Positions 51,501-55,119 of a stretch of DNA of 64,000 nt are shown here, one piece after another. How positions within the stretch are numbered: the stretch's first letter is position 1; each line of letters begins with the position of its first letter. This stretch comes from Apodemus sylvaticus (lineage: Eukaryota > Chordata > Mammalia > Rodentia > Muridae), in the NCBI RefSeq assembly GCF_947179515.1, contig NC_067481.1:3199570-3263569 (forward strand), in the 5' to 3' direction. The notes under the pieces are model-generated. The model saw nothing but the letters and a program-made list of their open reading frames with translations, had not been told where the DNA came from and searched no databases. The position numbers and the translations under genes were made by a program.

Positions 51501-52640
51501 CACACACACACACATGTATGCGTGCGCGCACACACACGTGTACACACACACATGTACACGCACACACACGCGCACACACGTACACGCACACACGTACACG
51601 CACACACATGTACATGCACACACACATGCACACGTGCACACGCACACACCCCACTTCTACAAATATGCCACATGTAATATTTAAGACTAAATATTTAAAA
51701 AGCTAAGCTAGTTAAAAAAAAAAAACTAATACAGATTTCTGCTTCACAGACAATGGAAGCACGGGCGATTCCCCCGTCTCTGCTTCCCACGGCACCACTG
51801 GAACAGGCATTTGTGTGCACATGCCTTTGTTCAGAATCTTTGCGTTTCAATTCTTCCCCAAGTTGGAGTTCATTCTATCCCCATTGTTGCCCAGTTAGCC
51901 TTCTCGTGTGATGTGCTCTGGGTGTGTTTCCATGGGGGGTCCATAAGGACTTAACCTTTAAGTATATGAAACAACCCAGAGGGGTCTGAGCGAATAGAAT
52001 TGTTTAAACTTGTTTTTGTTGCACAAAACCTAAAACAGAGCCGGCAGCAGCGTTTTGGGGTTCACTCAGTGATGGGGATCTGTCTATCCCTCAAGTCCAT
52101 GACGGGGGTGGGGTGGGGTGGATCCATTCTTGCAGGGGGAGCCATGGGCCTAGCCCAATCCCAACGGAGCGAGTGCTCCTCCCTTCTTCCCACTCTTGCA
52201 ATCATGAACAGCTCTTATCCATCCAAGTCCCGCTTTGCAGCCTGATTTACCAAGCATGGTGGTTGCCATGGTTACCTCAGGGCATGCAAGTCTGTAGTCC
52301 AGGAGAAGCAGGGGCTAGGAGTAGGGAATGGCGGGGGGTTGGGGGGCTCTAGGAAAGGACAAAGGACAGGAGGTGGAAGAGATAAGGGACATGGGGGAGG
52401 GTGGGCTGGGTAGGGTAGGAGAGGCCCAAAAAGTGGTGAAGAGAGTGGAGAGGTGCACAGAAGTGAAGGAGAAGGCGCGTCGGGTGAGGGGACCTGCGTG
52501 TAGAAAGCTAGGGCAAACATCTGGAGGGTTTATTATCCCTCCCGCGGGCCTTACCGGCCGGCTTGGTCCTCCGGCTCAGCCATCTCTCGTTGCTAGGCGA
52601 CGCCATCAACATCCGGCGAAGTCTGGACCTCGCGCTCCTA
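14830..52640 (-). CDS. Ccdc40: Ccdc40 gene, complete (20 coding exons)
   Basis: CCDC40 is a coiled-coil axonemal protein. With CCDC39 it forms the 96-nm molecular ruler that places inner dynein arms, the dynein regulatory complex and radial spokes in motile cilia; loss causes primary ciliary dyskinesia. All 20 coding exons are read on the minus strand from ATG 52581-52583 to stop 15601-15603. Lengths and phases sum to 3759 nt, 1252 residues plus stop. The N-terminal third (about residues 1-395) is acidic and low-complexity. The rest (about 396-1252) is near-continuous heptad-type coiled coil, and the protein ends KLESPDPS, close to the human end. Human CCDC40 is 1142 residues as I recall; the excess here is in exon 3. 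The 3' UTR runs to a poly(A) signal at 14849-14854. The gene is downstream-neighbour to Gaa on the same strand and probably shares a divergent promoter with Tbc1d16. Confidence 0.97.
14849..14854 (-). terminator. Ccdc40: Ccdc40 poly(A) signal AATAAA
   Basis: AATAAA on the minus strand, 746 bp past the stop codon and the first canonical signal I see downstream of it. It would give a 3' UTR of about 770 nt. Cleavage is expected about 15-25 nt further on; the exact site cannot be read. Confidence 0.6.
15601..15849 (-). CDS. Ccdc40: Ccdc40 exon 20 (C-terminus and stop)
   Basis: 249 nt coding, phase 0, 82 residues plus TAG. It opens NLLEIVTLQTRAKHLQAAVD and ends KLESPDPS, matching the human C-terminus. 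Acceptor CCCAG. Confidence 0.97.
   Translation of the reverse strand, partial: NLLEIVTLQTRAKHLQAAVDGKYVYLHRNSKSQQMERKRLSTRLTQLNTVLSRVQEDYPQYQELLQKIQQKITTKLESPDPS
16742..17142 (+). mobile_element. LTR-type repeat, probable MaLR/ORR1-like solo LTR
   Basis: About 400 bp starting TGTACTGGCTGGTTTTGTGT and ending ACTAAGACA, with TG...CA ends, a TATAAGAGAG block and CAATAAACC near the 3' end. Related copies occur at 7.5, 43.6 and 49.1 kb. The family name is from memory. Ccdc40 intron 19. Confidence 0.65.
17165..17323 (-). CDS. Ccdc40: Ccdc40 exon 19
   Basis: 159 nt, 53 codons: ATDDCANTILELEETQKLLS through EEEISLLTVLKRQ, coiled coil. Acceptor CCTAG, donor GTAAAT. It matches human ATDECTKTVLELEETQ. 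Confidence 0.96.
19229..19417 (-). CDS. Ccdc40: Ccdc40 exon 18
   Basis: 189 nt, 63 codons: VKHAQLLKQQEKMIRDMELA through LRKKIREIHK, coiled coil. Acceptor CCCAG, donor GTACAG. Confidence 0.97.
19577..19813 (-). repeat. (CT)n microsatellite joined to a B1 SINE
   Basis: About 100 bp of (CT)n with TGTCTCT interruptions, then a reverse B1 (GAGACAGGGTTTCTCTGTAT). The (CT)n is the expanded tail of the B1. Ccdc40 intron 17. Confidence 0.88.
20210..20530 (+). repeat. B3-like SINE, diverged, with (CA)-rich tail
   Basis: tRNA-like head region (CAGCTGAGGTGTTTGCCTCA), body CCCCAGAACCCACACGGAAG, then aca-rich tail. Ccdc40 intron 17. Confidence 0.55.
21264..21309 (+). repeat. Two-copy 23-bp tandem repeat with CRE-like core
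   Basis: TTATCCGACGTCAGTTACC occurs at 21264 and 21287, with the period reading straight through. Each copy contains GACGTCA, a CREB/ATF-type core. Followed by gggagtggct repeats. Confidence 0.8.
21310..21545 (+). repeat. B3-like SINE
   Basis: GCTGCAGAGATGGCTCCATT head and a (CA)n AATCAAAAATAATAAAAC tail. Ccdc40 intron 17. Confidence 0.7.
21548..21645 (-). repeat. B1 fragment
   Basis: GAGGCAGGGTCTCATTATGT and CTGCCTCCCAAGTGCTGACT. Ccdc40 intron 17. Confidence 0.7.
22058..22275 (-). repeat. Old B1 plus L1-like fragment
   Basis: Diverged B1 (22058-22192), then TTTCAAGTGTTATCCCCTTA, a phrase I know from rodent L1 3' regions (22200-22275; its orientation is not certain). Ccdc40 intron 17. Confidence 0.55.
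22340..22590 (-). repeat. B1 SINE followed by older B1 fragment
   Basis: A near-consensus reverse B1 (22340-22488), then a diverged copy with ACAGGGTCTCACTATGTAGT. Ccdc40 intron 17. Confidence 0.85.
22615..22990. repeat. Interspersed repeat, family not identified
   Basis: Shares the phrase pattern of the copies at 32.5 and 63.3 kb (TGCTGTAATGAAATATCTTG ... GGCTTGCAGTTCTGAGGGCT). Likely an old rodent repeat; class not resolved. Confidence 0.4.
23163..23575 (-). repeat. B2 SINE followed by B3 SINE
   Basis: Reverse B2 ends CACCTCTCCAGCCC near 23322. Reverse B3 (23345-23575) has GAGCTGCCGTGTGGGTGCTG and ends GAGCCATCTCTCTAGCC. Ccdc40 intron 17. Confidence 0.82.
23660..23775 (-). repeat. B1 fragment, diverged
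   Basis: GTTTGAGACAGGGTCTCACT and GACCAGGCTGGCCTC. Ccdc40 intron 17, close to exon 17. Confidence 0.7.
24080..24200 (-). CDS. Ccdc40: Ccdc40 exon 17
   Basis: 121 nt. It encodes HQIMLWEKKIQLAKEMRNSV and then DSETGQTEIRAMKAEIHRMK, nearly identical to human. Its first base completes the Glu codon begun in exon 16. Donor GTGAGT. Confidence 0.97.
24400..24506 (-). repeat. B3/B2 fragment
   Basis: TACATGGGTGCTGGGGACTT and CACTGAGCCAGCTCCCTG. Ccdc40 intron 16. Confidence 0.65.
24798..24889 (-). CDS. Ccdc40: Ccdc40 exon 16
   Basis: 92 nt: DAERETIQMQEKLTELSEEK and then ATLLNSLVEA plus two bases. Acceptor CACAG, donor GTGAGT. Coiled coil. Confidence 0.96.
25079..25248 (-). CDS. Ccdc40: Ccdc40 exon 15
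   Basis: 170 nt: KIEHEKREQKIVSRHMRDLD through NVVAETEFTRTLK. Acceptor TGCAG, donor GTGGGT. It matches the human segment HHMKDLDNDLKKLNML. Confidence 0.97.
25465..25570 (+). repeat. 22-bp GC-rich minisatellite
   Basis: About 4.5 copies of a 22-bp unit such as GTGGAGGTGGGCGGGACCGA plus GA, alternating with GCAGGGGTGGGCGGGGCAGA plus GA. Ccdc40 intron 14, about 200 bp from exon 15. Confidence 0.85.
26270..26375 (-). repeat. Old B1 fragment
   Basis: TTGAAACAGGGTCTTTTCTA and CTGGGGTTACAGGTGTGCGC. Ccdc40 intron 14, ending about 75 bp from exon 14. Confidence 0.6.
26452..26665 (-). CDS. Ccdc40: Ccdc40 exon 14
   Basis: 214 nt, 71 codons plus one base: GEEAGPLELEIKRLSKLTEE through HIMEQKKLRIE. Acceptor TTCAG, donor GTGAGC. 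Coiled coil. Confidence 0.97.
26752..26790. repeat. (GT)n(GC)n microsatellite
   Basis: (GT) run turning into gcgcgcgcgcg; alternating purine-pyrimidine. Ccdc40 intron 13. Confidence 0.9.
27719..27964 (-). CDS. Ccdc40: Ccdc40 exon 13
   Basis: 246 nt, 82 codons: VTHLSKIDGDIAQATLDITN through NKQLEQMVSVLG. Acceptor CTCAG, donor GTGAGG. It closely follows human MTHLSKINGDIAQTTLDIT. Confidence 0.97.
28180..28530. repeat. Cluster of three B1 elements (+, -, +)
   Basis: 28180-28280 plus with (TC)n tail, 28308-28405 minus (GAGACAGGGTTTCTCTGTGT), 28406-28530 plus (AGCACTTGGGAGGCAGAGGT). The last two are inverted neighbours. Ccdc40 intron 12. Confidence 0.75.
28642..28680. repeat. (GT)n microsatellite
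   Basis: About 19 uninterrupted GT units; Ccdc40 intron 12. Confidence 0.95.
28855..28955 (-). repeat. B1 fragment
   Basis: TTTTTGAGAAAGCCTCTCAG and CTCCCAGGTGCTGAGATTAA. Ccdc40 intron 12. Confidence 0.7.
28960..30175. other. Single-copy-looking intron 12 sequence of Ccdc40
   Basis: About 1.2 kb without a recognised repeat or exon. A short direct repeat CTCCCCTCCTGCCAGGG occurs twice near 29550-29605. Confidence 0.5.
30185..30310 (+). repeat. Degenerate B1
   Basis: GGTGTGTGGGCGCACCCCTC and GTTACAGAGAGACCAGTCTC. Ccdc40 intron 12. Confidence 0.55.
30515..30682 (-). repeat. B1 SINE
   Basis: (GTTTT)n head then GAGACAGTGTTTCTCTGTGT, ends GCATGCGCCACCACACCC. Ccdc40 intron 12. Confidence 0.9.
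30810..31170 (+). repeat. Old B1/B4 fragments and (CA)n tract
   Basis: Two diverged B1-like bodies (30810-30930; 30973-31054), the second ending in about 115 bp of (CA)n/(CACATG)n. Ccdc40 intron 12. Confidence 0.65.
31345..31490 (+). repeat. B1 SINE
   Basis: GGGTGTGATGGCCCACAACT start, GAGGCCAGCCTGGTCTATGT body, ends ACCCTATCTC. Ccdc40 intron 12, about 130 bp from exon 12. Confidence 0.85.
31619..31801 (-). CDS. Ccdc40: Ccdc40 exon 12
   Basis: 183 nt, 61 codons: EHSAVLSELQVTRQAVHQEQ through LLRKLQKENTNL. Acceptor CACAG, donor GTAGGT. Coiled coil. Confidence 0.97.
31891..32134 (-). CDS. Ccdc40: Ccdc40 exon 11
   Basis: 244 nt: ECEHQVKSIDSEIEAYKKSI through LQDTEEMLNKGYV. Acceptor CTCAG; its first base completes the Arg codon from exon 10. 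Donor GTGAGC. Confidence 0.97.
32288..32460 (-). repeat. B2 SINE
   Basis: GAGTACACTGTAGCTGTCTT and GAGCCATCTCTCCAGCCCT. Ccdc40 intron 10, about 150 bp from exon 11. Confidence 0.9.
32505..32735. repeat. Interspersed rodent repeat, family not identified
   Basis: CACTGCTGTGAAAAAAACAC ... GGGTTGTTTGATTCACAGGT ... CTGCTTCCTGGCTTGCTCAG; resembles the elements at 22.6 and 63.3 kb. Confidence 0.45.
32760..33112 (+). repeat. B3 SINE followed by B1 SINE
   Basis: B3/B2-like (32760-32965, GGGTGGCTCAGTGGTTAGGA) then B1 (32975-33112, CAGGTGTGGTGACACATATC). Ccdc40 intron 10. Confidence 0.78.
33590..33812 (+). repeat. B1-ID composite (B4-type) with (GACA/GACG)n
   Basis: B1 body (GGCGTGGTGGCACACACTCG), a GACAGACTGACAGACGGATG tract (33697-33745), then an ID-like end (CTCAGTGGTAGAGAACTTGC). 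Ccdc40 intron 10. Confidence 0.7.
33950..34210 (-). repeat. Two degenerate B1 fragments
   Basis: 33950-34050 (AGGCCAGGCTGGCCTTGAAC) and 34110-34210 (TATCCAGGTTGGCCTTGAAT). Ccdc40 intron 10. Confidence 0.6.
34328..34465 (+). repeat. B1 SINE
   Basis: CAGGGATGGTGCACACCTCT start and GAGGCCAGCCTGGTCTATAG body. Ccdc40 intron 10. Confidence 0.8.
34860..34985 (+). repeat. B1 fragment with (CA)n tail
   Basis: AGGCCAGGTAGAGCTACACA then about 30 bp of (CA)n. Ccdc40 intron 10. Confidence 0.6.
35043..35222 (+). repeat. B2 SINE
   Basis: GGCTGGAGAGATGGCTCAGC head and CACATATAGTAATAAAGAAA tail. Ccdc40 intron 10. Confidence 0.92.
35505..35945 (-). repeat. (CA)/(TG)n tracts and a B3 SINE
   Basis: Short CA-rich blocks (35505-35545), a (TG)n/TGTC stretch (35615-35775), then a reverse B3 (35780-35945) ending GAGCCATCTTCCCAGC. 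Ccdc40 intron 10. Confidence 0.75.
36421..36542 (-). CDS. Ccdc40: Ccdc40 exon 10
   Basis: 122 nt: ASTEIDTIVMEKKRILQQWT through YRTVMDAF plus two bases. SLVGMKHR is shared with human. Acceptor TTCAG, donor GTACCA. Confidence 0.97.
36644..36766 (-). CDS. Ccdc40: Ccdc40 exon 9
   Basis: 123 nt, 41 codons: DLFVDQLTERAHQLEENIAL through RVLRKAVTE. Acceptor CCCAG, donor GTAAGA. Confidence 0.97.
36883..37040 (-). CDS. Ccdc40: Ccdc40 exon 8
   Basis: 158 nt: AALQTDMESLALHLFYMQNI through HAEIEKKKQ. LALHLFYMQNIDQD is conserved with human. Acceptor CACAG, donor GTATCC. Confidence 0.97.
37193..37410 (-). repeat. Old B1 fragments
   Basis: GACCAGGCTGTTGGAACTCA with GGGCTGGGATTAAAG, and a second body with AGATTGGCCTCAAACTACTG. 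Ccdc40 intron 7. Confidence 0.55.
37531..37865 (-). repeat. (CTT)n(CCT)n triplet tract joined to a B3 SINE
   Basis: About 145 bp of (CTT)n passing into (CTC)n, a pure pyrimidine strand, then a reverse B3 (37690-37865). Ccdc40 intron 7. Confidence 0.88.
38165..38305 (+). repeat. B1 with (CA)n tail
   Basis: AGATGCGGTGGTGCAGGTCC start, then about 20 CA units (38264-38302). Ccdc40 intron 7. Confidence 0.75.
38742..38823 (+). repeat. ID SINE
   Basis: AGCCCAGTGGTGAGCACCTG, TGCAAGGCCCTGG and a poly(A) tail match the BC1/ID type. Ccdc40 intron 7. Confidence 0.75.
39030..39195 (+). repeat. B1 with (CAA)n tail
   Basis: CAGAGGGCAGAGGCAGGCAG body, ACCCTGTCTTAC end, then (CAA)n. Ccdc40 intron 7. Confidence 0.75.
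39252..39670 (+). repeat. B2, B1 and long poly(A)/(GAAA)n tail
   Basis: B2 (39252-39432, GCTGGAGAGATGGTTCAGAA), B1 (39433-39560), then about 40 A and (GAAA)n to 39670. The long tail suggests a young insertion. Ccdc40 intron 7. Confidence 0.9.
39700..41430. other. Single-copy-looking part of Ccdc40 intron 7
   Basis: About 1.7 kb with no recognised repeat or exon on either strand. It includes a G-rich run near 41050-41095. Confidence 0.5.
41435..41665 (+). repeat. Degenerate SINE (B4-like)
   Basis: GTTGCACACTCGGTGTGCAT and GATCCCCAGCACTGTG, then a B1-like body GGGGCCAGCCTGGGCTACAT with an A-rich tail. Ccdc40 intron 7. Confidence 0.5.
42285..42504 (-). CDS. Ccdc40: Ccdc40 exon 7
   Basis: 220 nt: DVATKQTRNQRQELGVNLYG through NKTCATANEERKK. 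Acceptor ACAG, donor GTAAGG. The coiled-coil region is under way here. Confidence 0.97.
42603..42686 (-). CDS. Ccdc40: Ccdc40 exon 6
   Basis: 84 nt, 28 codons: PLMIRFQEALKSYLNRQMDK then LKLDIQEL. It matches human PLMVRFQAALKNYLNRQ and marks the start of the conserved coiled coil. Acceptor CTTAG, donor GTATGT. Confidence 0.97.
42774..42945. repeat. (CT)n and (TTAA)n simple repeats
   Basis: (CT)n 42774-42808 and six ATTA units 42921-42945; Ccdc40 intron 5. Confidence 0.9.
42946..43255. repeat. L1-like fragment
   Basis: GGGTACCAACCCACCCCAGC, GCAAGACTAGGTCCACAAGA and CAGGCAACAGAGCCAGGGTA are phrases I associate with rodent L1 3' regions. Orientation not determined. Ccdc40 intron 5. Confidence 0.55.
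43645..43990 (+). mobile_element. LTR-type repeat, related to 16742-17142
   Basis: Shares GTCAATTTGACAC, TCCTCCATGGCCTCTGCATC and a tail with GAAATAAAC. More diverged copy. Ccdc40 intron 5. Confidence 0.65.
44117..44274 (-). CDS. Ccdc40: Ccdc40 exon 5
   Basis: 158 nt: PSPIRAREETRIQFLDQVQT through EEEGAQLMVLDPDH. An acidic stretch (EGSDEAEEEG) precedes the conserved LVVLDPDH-type end. Acceptor TGCAG, donor GTAAGA. Confidence 0.96.
44568..44930 (+). repeat. B2/B3-like SINE followed by B1 SINE
   Basis: Diverged B2-like (44568-44762, GATGCCCTCTTCTGGCCTCC), then near-consensus B1 (44776-44930). Ccdc40 intron 4. Confidence 0.82.
44995..45550 (-). repeat. Degenerate B1 fragments and a B3 SINE
   Basis: B1 remnants (44995-45115; 45235-45330, the latter plus-oriented) and a reverse B3 (45345-45548) ending GGTCATCTCTCCAGCCCC. 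Ccdc40 intron 4. Confidence 0.7.
46132..46223. repeat. (TTTC)n microsatellite
   Basis: About 90 bp of TTTC units, pure pyrimidine. Ccdc40 intron 4. Confidence 0.95.
46392..46578 (-). repeat. B2 SINE
   Basis: GTAAGTACACTGTAGCTGTC and GAGCCATCCCCTCCAGCC. Ccdc40 intron 4, ending about 50 bp from exon 4. Confidence 0.9.
46626..46770 (-). CDS. Ccdc40: Ccdc40 exon 4
   Basis: 145 nt: ERPPEPPHQRVFPMGARHRF through LEPEETPQEES. It shares PMGxxHRFRLS with human. Acceptor TGCAG, donor GTAACA. Confidence 0.95.
47030..47180 (-). repeat. Old B1 fragments
   Basis: ATATAGCCCAGGGTAGCCTG and TGTAGCCCAGGGTGGCCTGG, a partial doublet. Ccdc40 intron 3. Confidence 0.55.
47476..48082 (+). repeat. Long (GGA/GAA)n polypurine tract
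   Basis: About 600 bp almost purely A and G on the plus strand (units like GGAGGAAGAAGAGGAGGAGC). Only scattered C and a few T interrupt it. Ccdc40 intron 3; the transcribed strand is pyrimidine-rich in RNA terms. Long apparent ORFs here are artefacts of the triplet repeat. Confidence 0.95.
48506..48545. repeat. (CAGA)n microsatellite
   Basis: About nine ACAG/CAGA units. Ccdc40 intron 3. Confidence 0.95.
48630..48722 (-). repeat. Degenerate B1 fragment
   Basis: AGTTCAGGCTGACTTAGAAT and CCCCTGCCTCAGCCTTCC. Ccdc40 intron 3. Confidence 0.5.
49085..49350 (+). repeat. LTR-type repeat with (TTCCC)n insertion
   Basis: Related to 16742-17142 (CTCTGCTTCAGTTCCTGCTT; ATAAGCCAAATAAAGCC; TGGTGTTTATCACAGCAA), split by about 80 bp of TTCCC/CTCCC repeats (49182-49262). 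Ccdc40 intron 3, near exon 3. Confidence 0.65.
49418..50200 (-). CDS. Ccdc40: Ccdc40 exon 3 (large acidic repeat exon)
   Basis: 783 nt, 261 codons, phase 0 at both ends: VSQEYSGQETDESRDPATSP through EPTEPVEDGT. It is highly acidic and low-complexity. The middle (49757-50038) is a degenerate 12-residue repeat such as IGESPPETEVEF and IGETSSGTDMER. The 3' part has an EPVEPVEHMEPIAEPTEPVE proline/glutamate run. Acceptor AACAG, donor GTGAGT. It is much longer than the human equivalent as I recall it. Confidence 0.94.
49757..50038 (-). repeat. In-frame 36-nt (12-residue) repeat array in Ccdc40 exon 3
   Basis: About eight tandem degenerate units of 11-12 residues, each with acidic residues and a Gly-Glu or Ile-Gly junction (IGESPPETEVEF, IGETSSGTDMER, TGENIPEIEVDA, TGEAPPGTGVEP, AGEDTSETDVET, IGKAILGMDLES). 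Unit length is 36 nt with two 33-nt units, so the frame is preserved throughout. Confidence 0.8.
50485..50805 (+). repeat. LTR-type repeat, diverged
   Basis: TTGGCCCAGTACACTGCAGG, GCTGTATAAAAAAGCCAGCT and GAAGTATAAGCCATGCCAAT. TATA and 3' features resemble the copies at 16.7 and 49.1 kb. Ccdc40 intron 2. Confidence 0.5.
50929..50998 (-). CDS. Ccdc40: Ccdc40 exon 2
   Basis: 70 nt. It completes the Arg codon of exon 1 and then reads SQMEGKKASAKEKRKQQHTE and GRE. GRSQ here parallels GRSH of human. Acceptor AGCAG, donor GTAACT. The phases (2 in, 0 out) fit exons 1 and 3. Confidence 0.92.
51472..51650. repeat. (CA)n/(CG)n alternating tract
   Basis: About 180 bp of alternating purine-pyrimidine, with an uninterrupted cgcgcgcgcgcgcgcg run at 51483-51500. 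Ccdc40 intron 1. Confidence 0.92.
52262..52275 (-). promoter_or_regulatory. Second X-box (RFX site) in Ccdc40 intron 1
   Basis: Minus strand GTAACCATGGCAAC fits GTNRCC-N2-RGYAAC exactly, with the classic AT spacer. It lies about 310 bp inside intron 1. Intronic X-boxes near the start site are common in RFX targets; function here is inferred. Confidence 0.65.
52555..52583 (-). CDS. Ccdc40: Ccdc40 exon 1, coding part
   Basis: 29 nt: MAEPEDQAG plus two bases of Arg; human begins MAEPGGAAGR. ATG is at 52581-52583 in a strong context (G at -3, G at +4). Donor GTAAGG. Two ATGs lie upstream at 52604-52606 and 52610-52612 in a different frame; see findings. Confidence 0.93.
52589..52601 (-). promoter_or_regulatory. 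X-box (RFX site) just upstream of the Ccdc40 start codon
   Basis: Minus strand GTCGCCTAGCAAC fits the X-box consensus GTNRCC-N(0-3)-RGYAAC at every fixed position, with a 1-nt spacer. RFX2/RFX3 bind this motif in ciliary gene promoters, and Ccdc40 is a motile-cilium gene. It ends 5 bp before the ATG. Confidence 0.7.
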
Positions 52641-53199
52641 GACCGCAGGAGGCGGGGCCTGGTTGCGTCCAGCGGTCCTCACAGAAACACTAAGCAAACG
52701 CATTAAAAAGCACAAATGTGTGTTTTGCCTGTCTGTTGCCATGTGTCCCAGACTTTCCCGCCGGAACTTAACGGGAAAGTACCGACAGTGCACCTTCTTC
52801 GACCTGGTGATGTCCAGGCACTCCAAGAGTGGCAAGCAGGGCGGGGACTCTCTGGCTCTCCCACTTCCAGCTTTGGGTTTCTTAAGATCCCTGACCACGG
52901 GGGTCTTTCGAGGGGTCGTTGGCAGAGGAGAAGGGCACAGTACCTCTTGGTGGGCATCATTCCTTCGTAGCCCCAAATTTGAGAAACAGAAACGCAGGGG
53001 GTGAACGCATACGTGGGCACAGGGAGGCCCTGCCTCCGGGACCGAGGGCGCAGGGCTCCCATCCAGGGCAGGGTCCCGGGTACCTGGCGCGCGGCGAGAC
53101 CTGCAGAGGGAGCCCGCAGAGAGCCCGGAGCAAGGGTTGGCGGATGCCCCCGACCCTGAGGTTGGAGTCTGGGCGTGGCGTTCCGGGCTGAGCTGGGCT

Positions 53200-53376
53200 G
53201 GGCCTCGGGGCGGAGGAAGGCGGAGCGGGGGCGGAGAGGAGGCGGAGCGGGGACGGCCTCTCCACATCTCCTCCCCGCCGCGCCTCGCAAGCGGCGGCCG
53301 TGGCAGTGGCGGCGGCGGCGGCGGCGGCGGCGGCTCCTGGAGCAGGCGCGTGTCCAGCCCTCGCGGCGGGACCCGG
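53200..53376 (+). other. Tbc1d16: Probable Tbc1d16 non-coding exon 1 (boundaries tentative)
   Basis: This GC-rich block on the plus strand ends in ACCCGG followed by GTGGGT, a fair splice donor; GTATCA four bases on is an alternative. In mammals, as I recall, TBC1D16 (a Rab GTPase-activating protein) is divergent to CCDC40 with an untranslated first exon. No coding sequence of the gene is in the window, so the name rests on synteny. Confidence 0.45.
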
Positions 53377-54654
53377 GTGGGTATCAGGGTTCGTCTGGGA
53401 TCGCTGGCCGGGGGTTTTGGGGTCTTGGGGCGCCGTGGCGGTTCCTAGGTACGCTGGAATCTGCACGCACGGGACGCGGGCCTGCTGCGCGGGGGAGCCG
53501 GGAGGGGCTCGGGGGACCGGCGCTGGGCTCAGGGCGGGGGCGATGAGGAGGGACCCGGATCTCTCTGGGGATGCCCTGGGGACTCCATCCTCGAGTGAGA
53601 CTCCCTGCTCTGGGAGTGGGCCCACTCGAGGAGACTCGGTCCCCGCCTGTCTGGAGCTGTGGGCCGGGGCACTTGCGGTCTTTGTCTTGCTGGCTGGTCT
53701 GAGCATGCGAAGAACTTGTGGGGTTCCCGCACTGTCTGTCGGAGCCCCCAGTGTGTGCCATGCCGTCCTGGGGCGTGCGCGGTCTTAGCGCTGGGGCACT
53801 AGGGGGAATGGTCAGGGCTATTTAAGAGCCCCATGTCAGGGTCCTAGCTTTTTAGCCTGAGGCCCCCCCCCCCTCCTCTGTTCCTTCCCTCAAAAGAAAG
53901 AAAAAAAGGGATAGTATAAAAAGAAAAAAGGGCAATTTAAGATTGCTAAAAATAACCCACGGAACCCTGCCAGAACTCGCGGTGAGAAAGCCAGTTCCTC
54001 TGAAGTCGGTGTCACATGTTGGCCACAATCTAGTCCAGGTTCCGTTCGGAAATAGGGGAATAGAAAAGTGTGTCTCTCGCCGCCGTTAAAGTTTGTTCCA
54101 CGGCCCCCGTCAACTTTCTTTATCAGGAAAAAGAAGGGAAACGTCCCGTCGCCAAACATTTTGGTCAGAACTTAGGTGCAAAAACCTAGGGACTAGGGGC
54201 TCCATTCTAAATCTTAATAACTGATTAAAGAATTTAAAAGAAACTCTATGCAAGTCTTGGCTCTCCATAGAAAGGTTGACATCAACCTTGTAAGCGAATA
54301 TTGAACTTAGTGGTGCGGTAACTTTGGGCACGGGGGGGGGGGGGGGGGACGCTAAGATTCACCCACTGGGAACTTACCTGAGTTAGTTCTTCGCTGGTTG
54401 TTGGGGGTGGATCTCTTGGCTGAGCAGTACCTATGGGTCTTTTTTGTTTGTTTGTTTTGTTTTGTTTTCCCCCCTATAACTTCCTGGCAAGTGGAGTGTC
54501 TTGAGTATAGCTGGGAAGTTCTTCCCTGGGAACCGTTGACTCTCCTGGCAGTCATGATGCCTGTTAACAGCCTCTGATCATCATGTGTGGGTTTTCTTTA
54601 TGCACAAACAGGCCTGTGAAAGAGCTGCGGTTCATACATTTTCAAAACCACAAT

Positions 54655-54850
54655 TTTTATTGTACCTATTTATTGTGTGGGTGTATGCGTGCCCATGTGT
54701 GCCTCCGTGGTGCCTGTATGGAGCTCAGAGGGCGGTTCTGGGTTAGTGCTGTCTTTCTGCCATGTGAGTCTTGAGAGGAATCACACCCAGGCCCTCTGGC
54801 TTGGTGGCAGTCACCTTTATCCACAGAACTATTTCACTCATGTTTACCCC
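54655..54850 (-). repeat. B3 SINE, diverged
   Basis: TTATTGTGTGGGTGTATGCG, AATCACACCCAGGCCCTCTG. Plus-strand gene intron 1. Confidence 0.5.
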
Positions 54851-55119
54851 AGGGTGGCGTCACATGACGACATGTGACCCAGCGTAGACCTGGCTGGCCT
54901 GCTCTTCACAGGGATTTGTTAATGGAGGGGAGCTGGGAGCACCGTGCTCAGCTCCCTCAGCAGCTCGGATCAGTTCACTGTGCTCCCTGAGGAGCGCTCT
55001 TTGCTTTGGAGCTTTTGCCTTGGAGAGGGTGGCCTTTGGGGATGACAGAACTCCCTACTACTGCCCTGGTCTCTCCGTGCTCCGGGTTTGAGCGAAAAAC
55101 TACAGTGATAAAATCATCT

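Larger units (their letters stand above)
52540..53780. promoter_or_regulatory. CpG island, probable divergent Ccdc40 / Tbc1d16 promoter
   Basis: CpG and GC content climb strongly from about 52.54 kb to 53.78 kb, peaking at 53.0-53.6 kb. There are several gggcgg-type boxes and a (GGC)n run at 53309-53334, and no TATA box. Ccdc40 leaves on the minus strand near 52.6 kb. The peak on the other side faces the plus strand, where Tbc1d16 is expected from synteny. Confidence 0.75.

Noticed and set aside
52638..53788. Several 160-250 residue ORFs in the CpG island on both strands
   Set aside because: GC-rich DNA lacks stop codons by chance. None matches a known family, and the composition is Ala/Arg/Gly/Pro noise.
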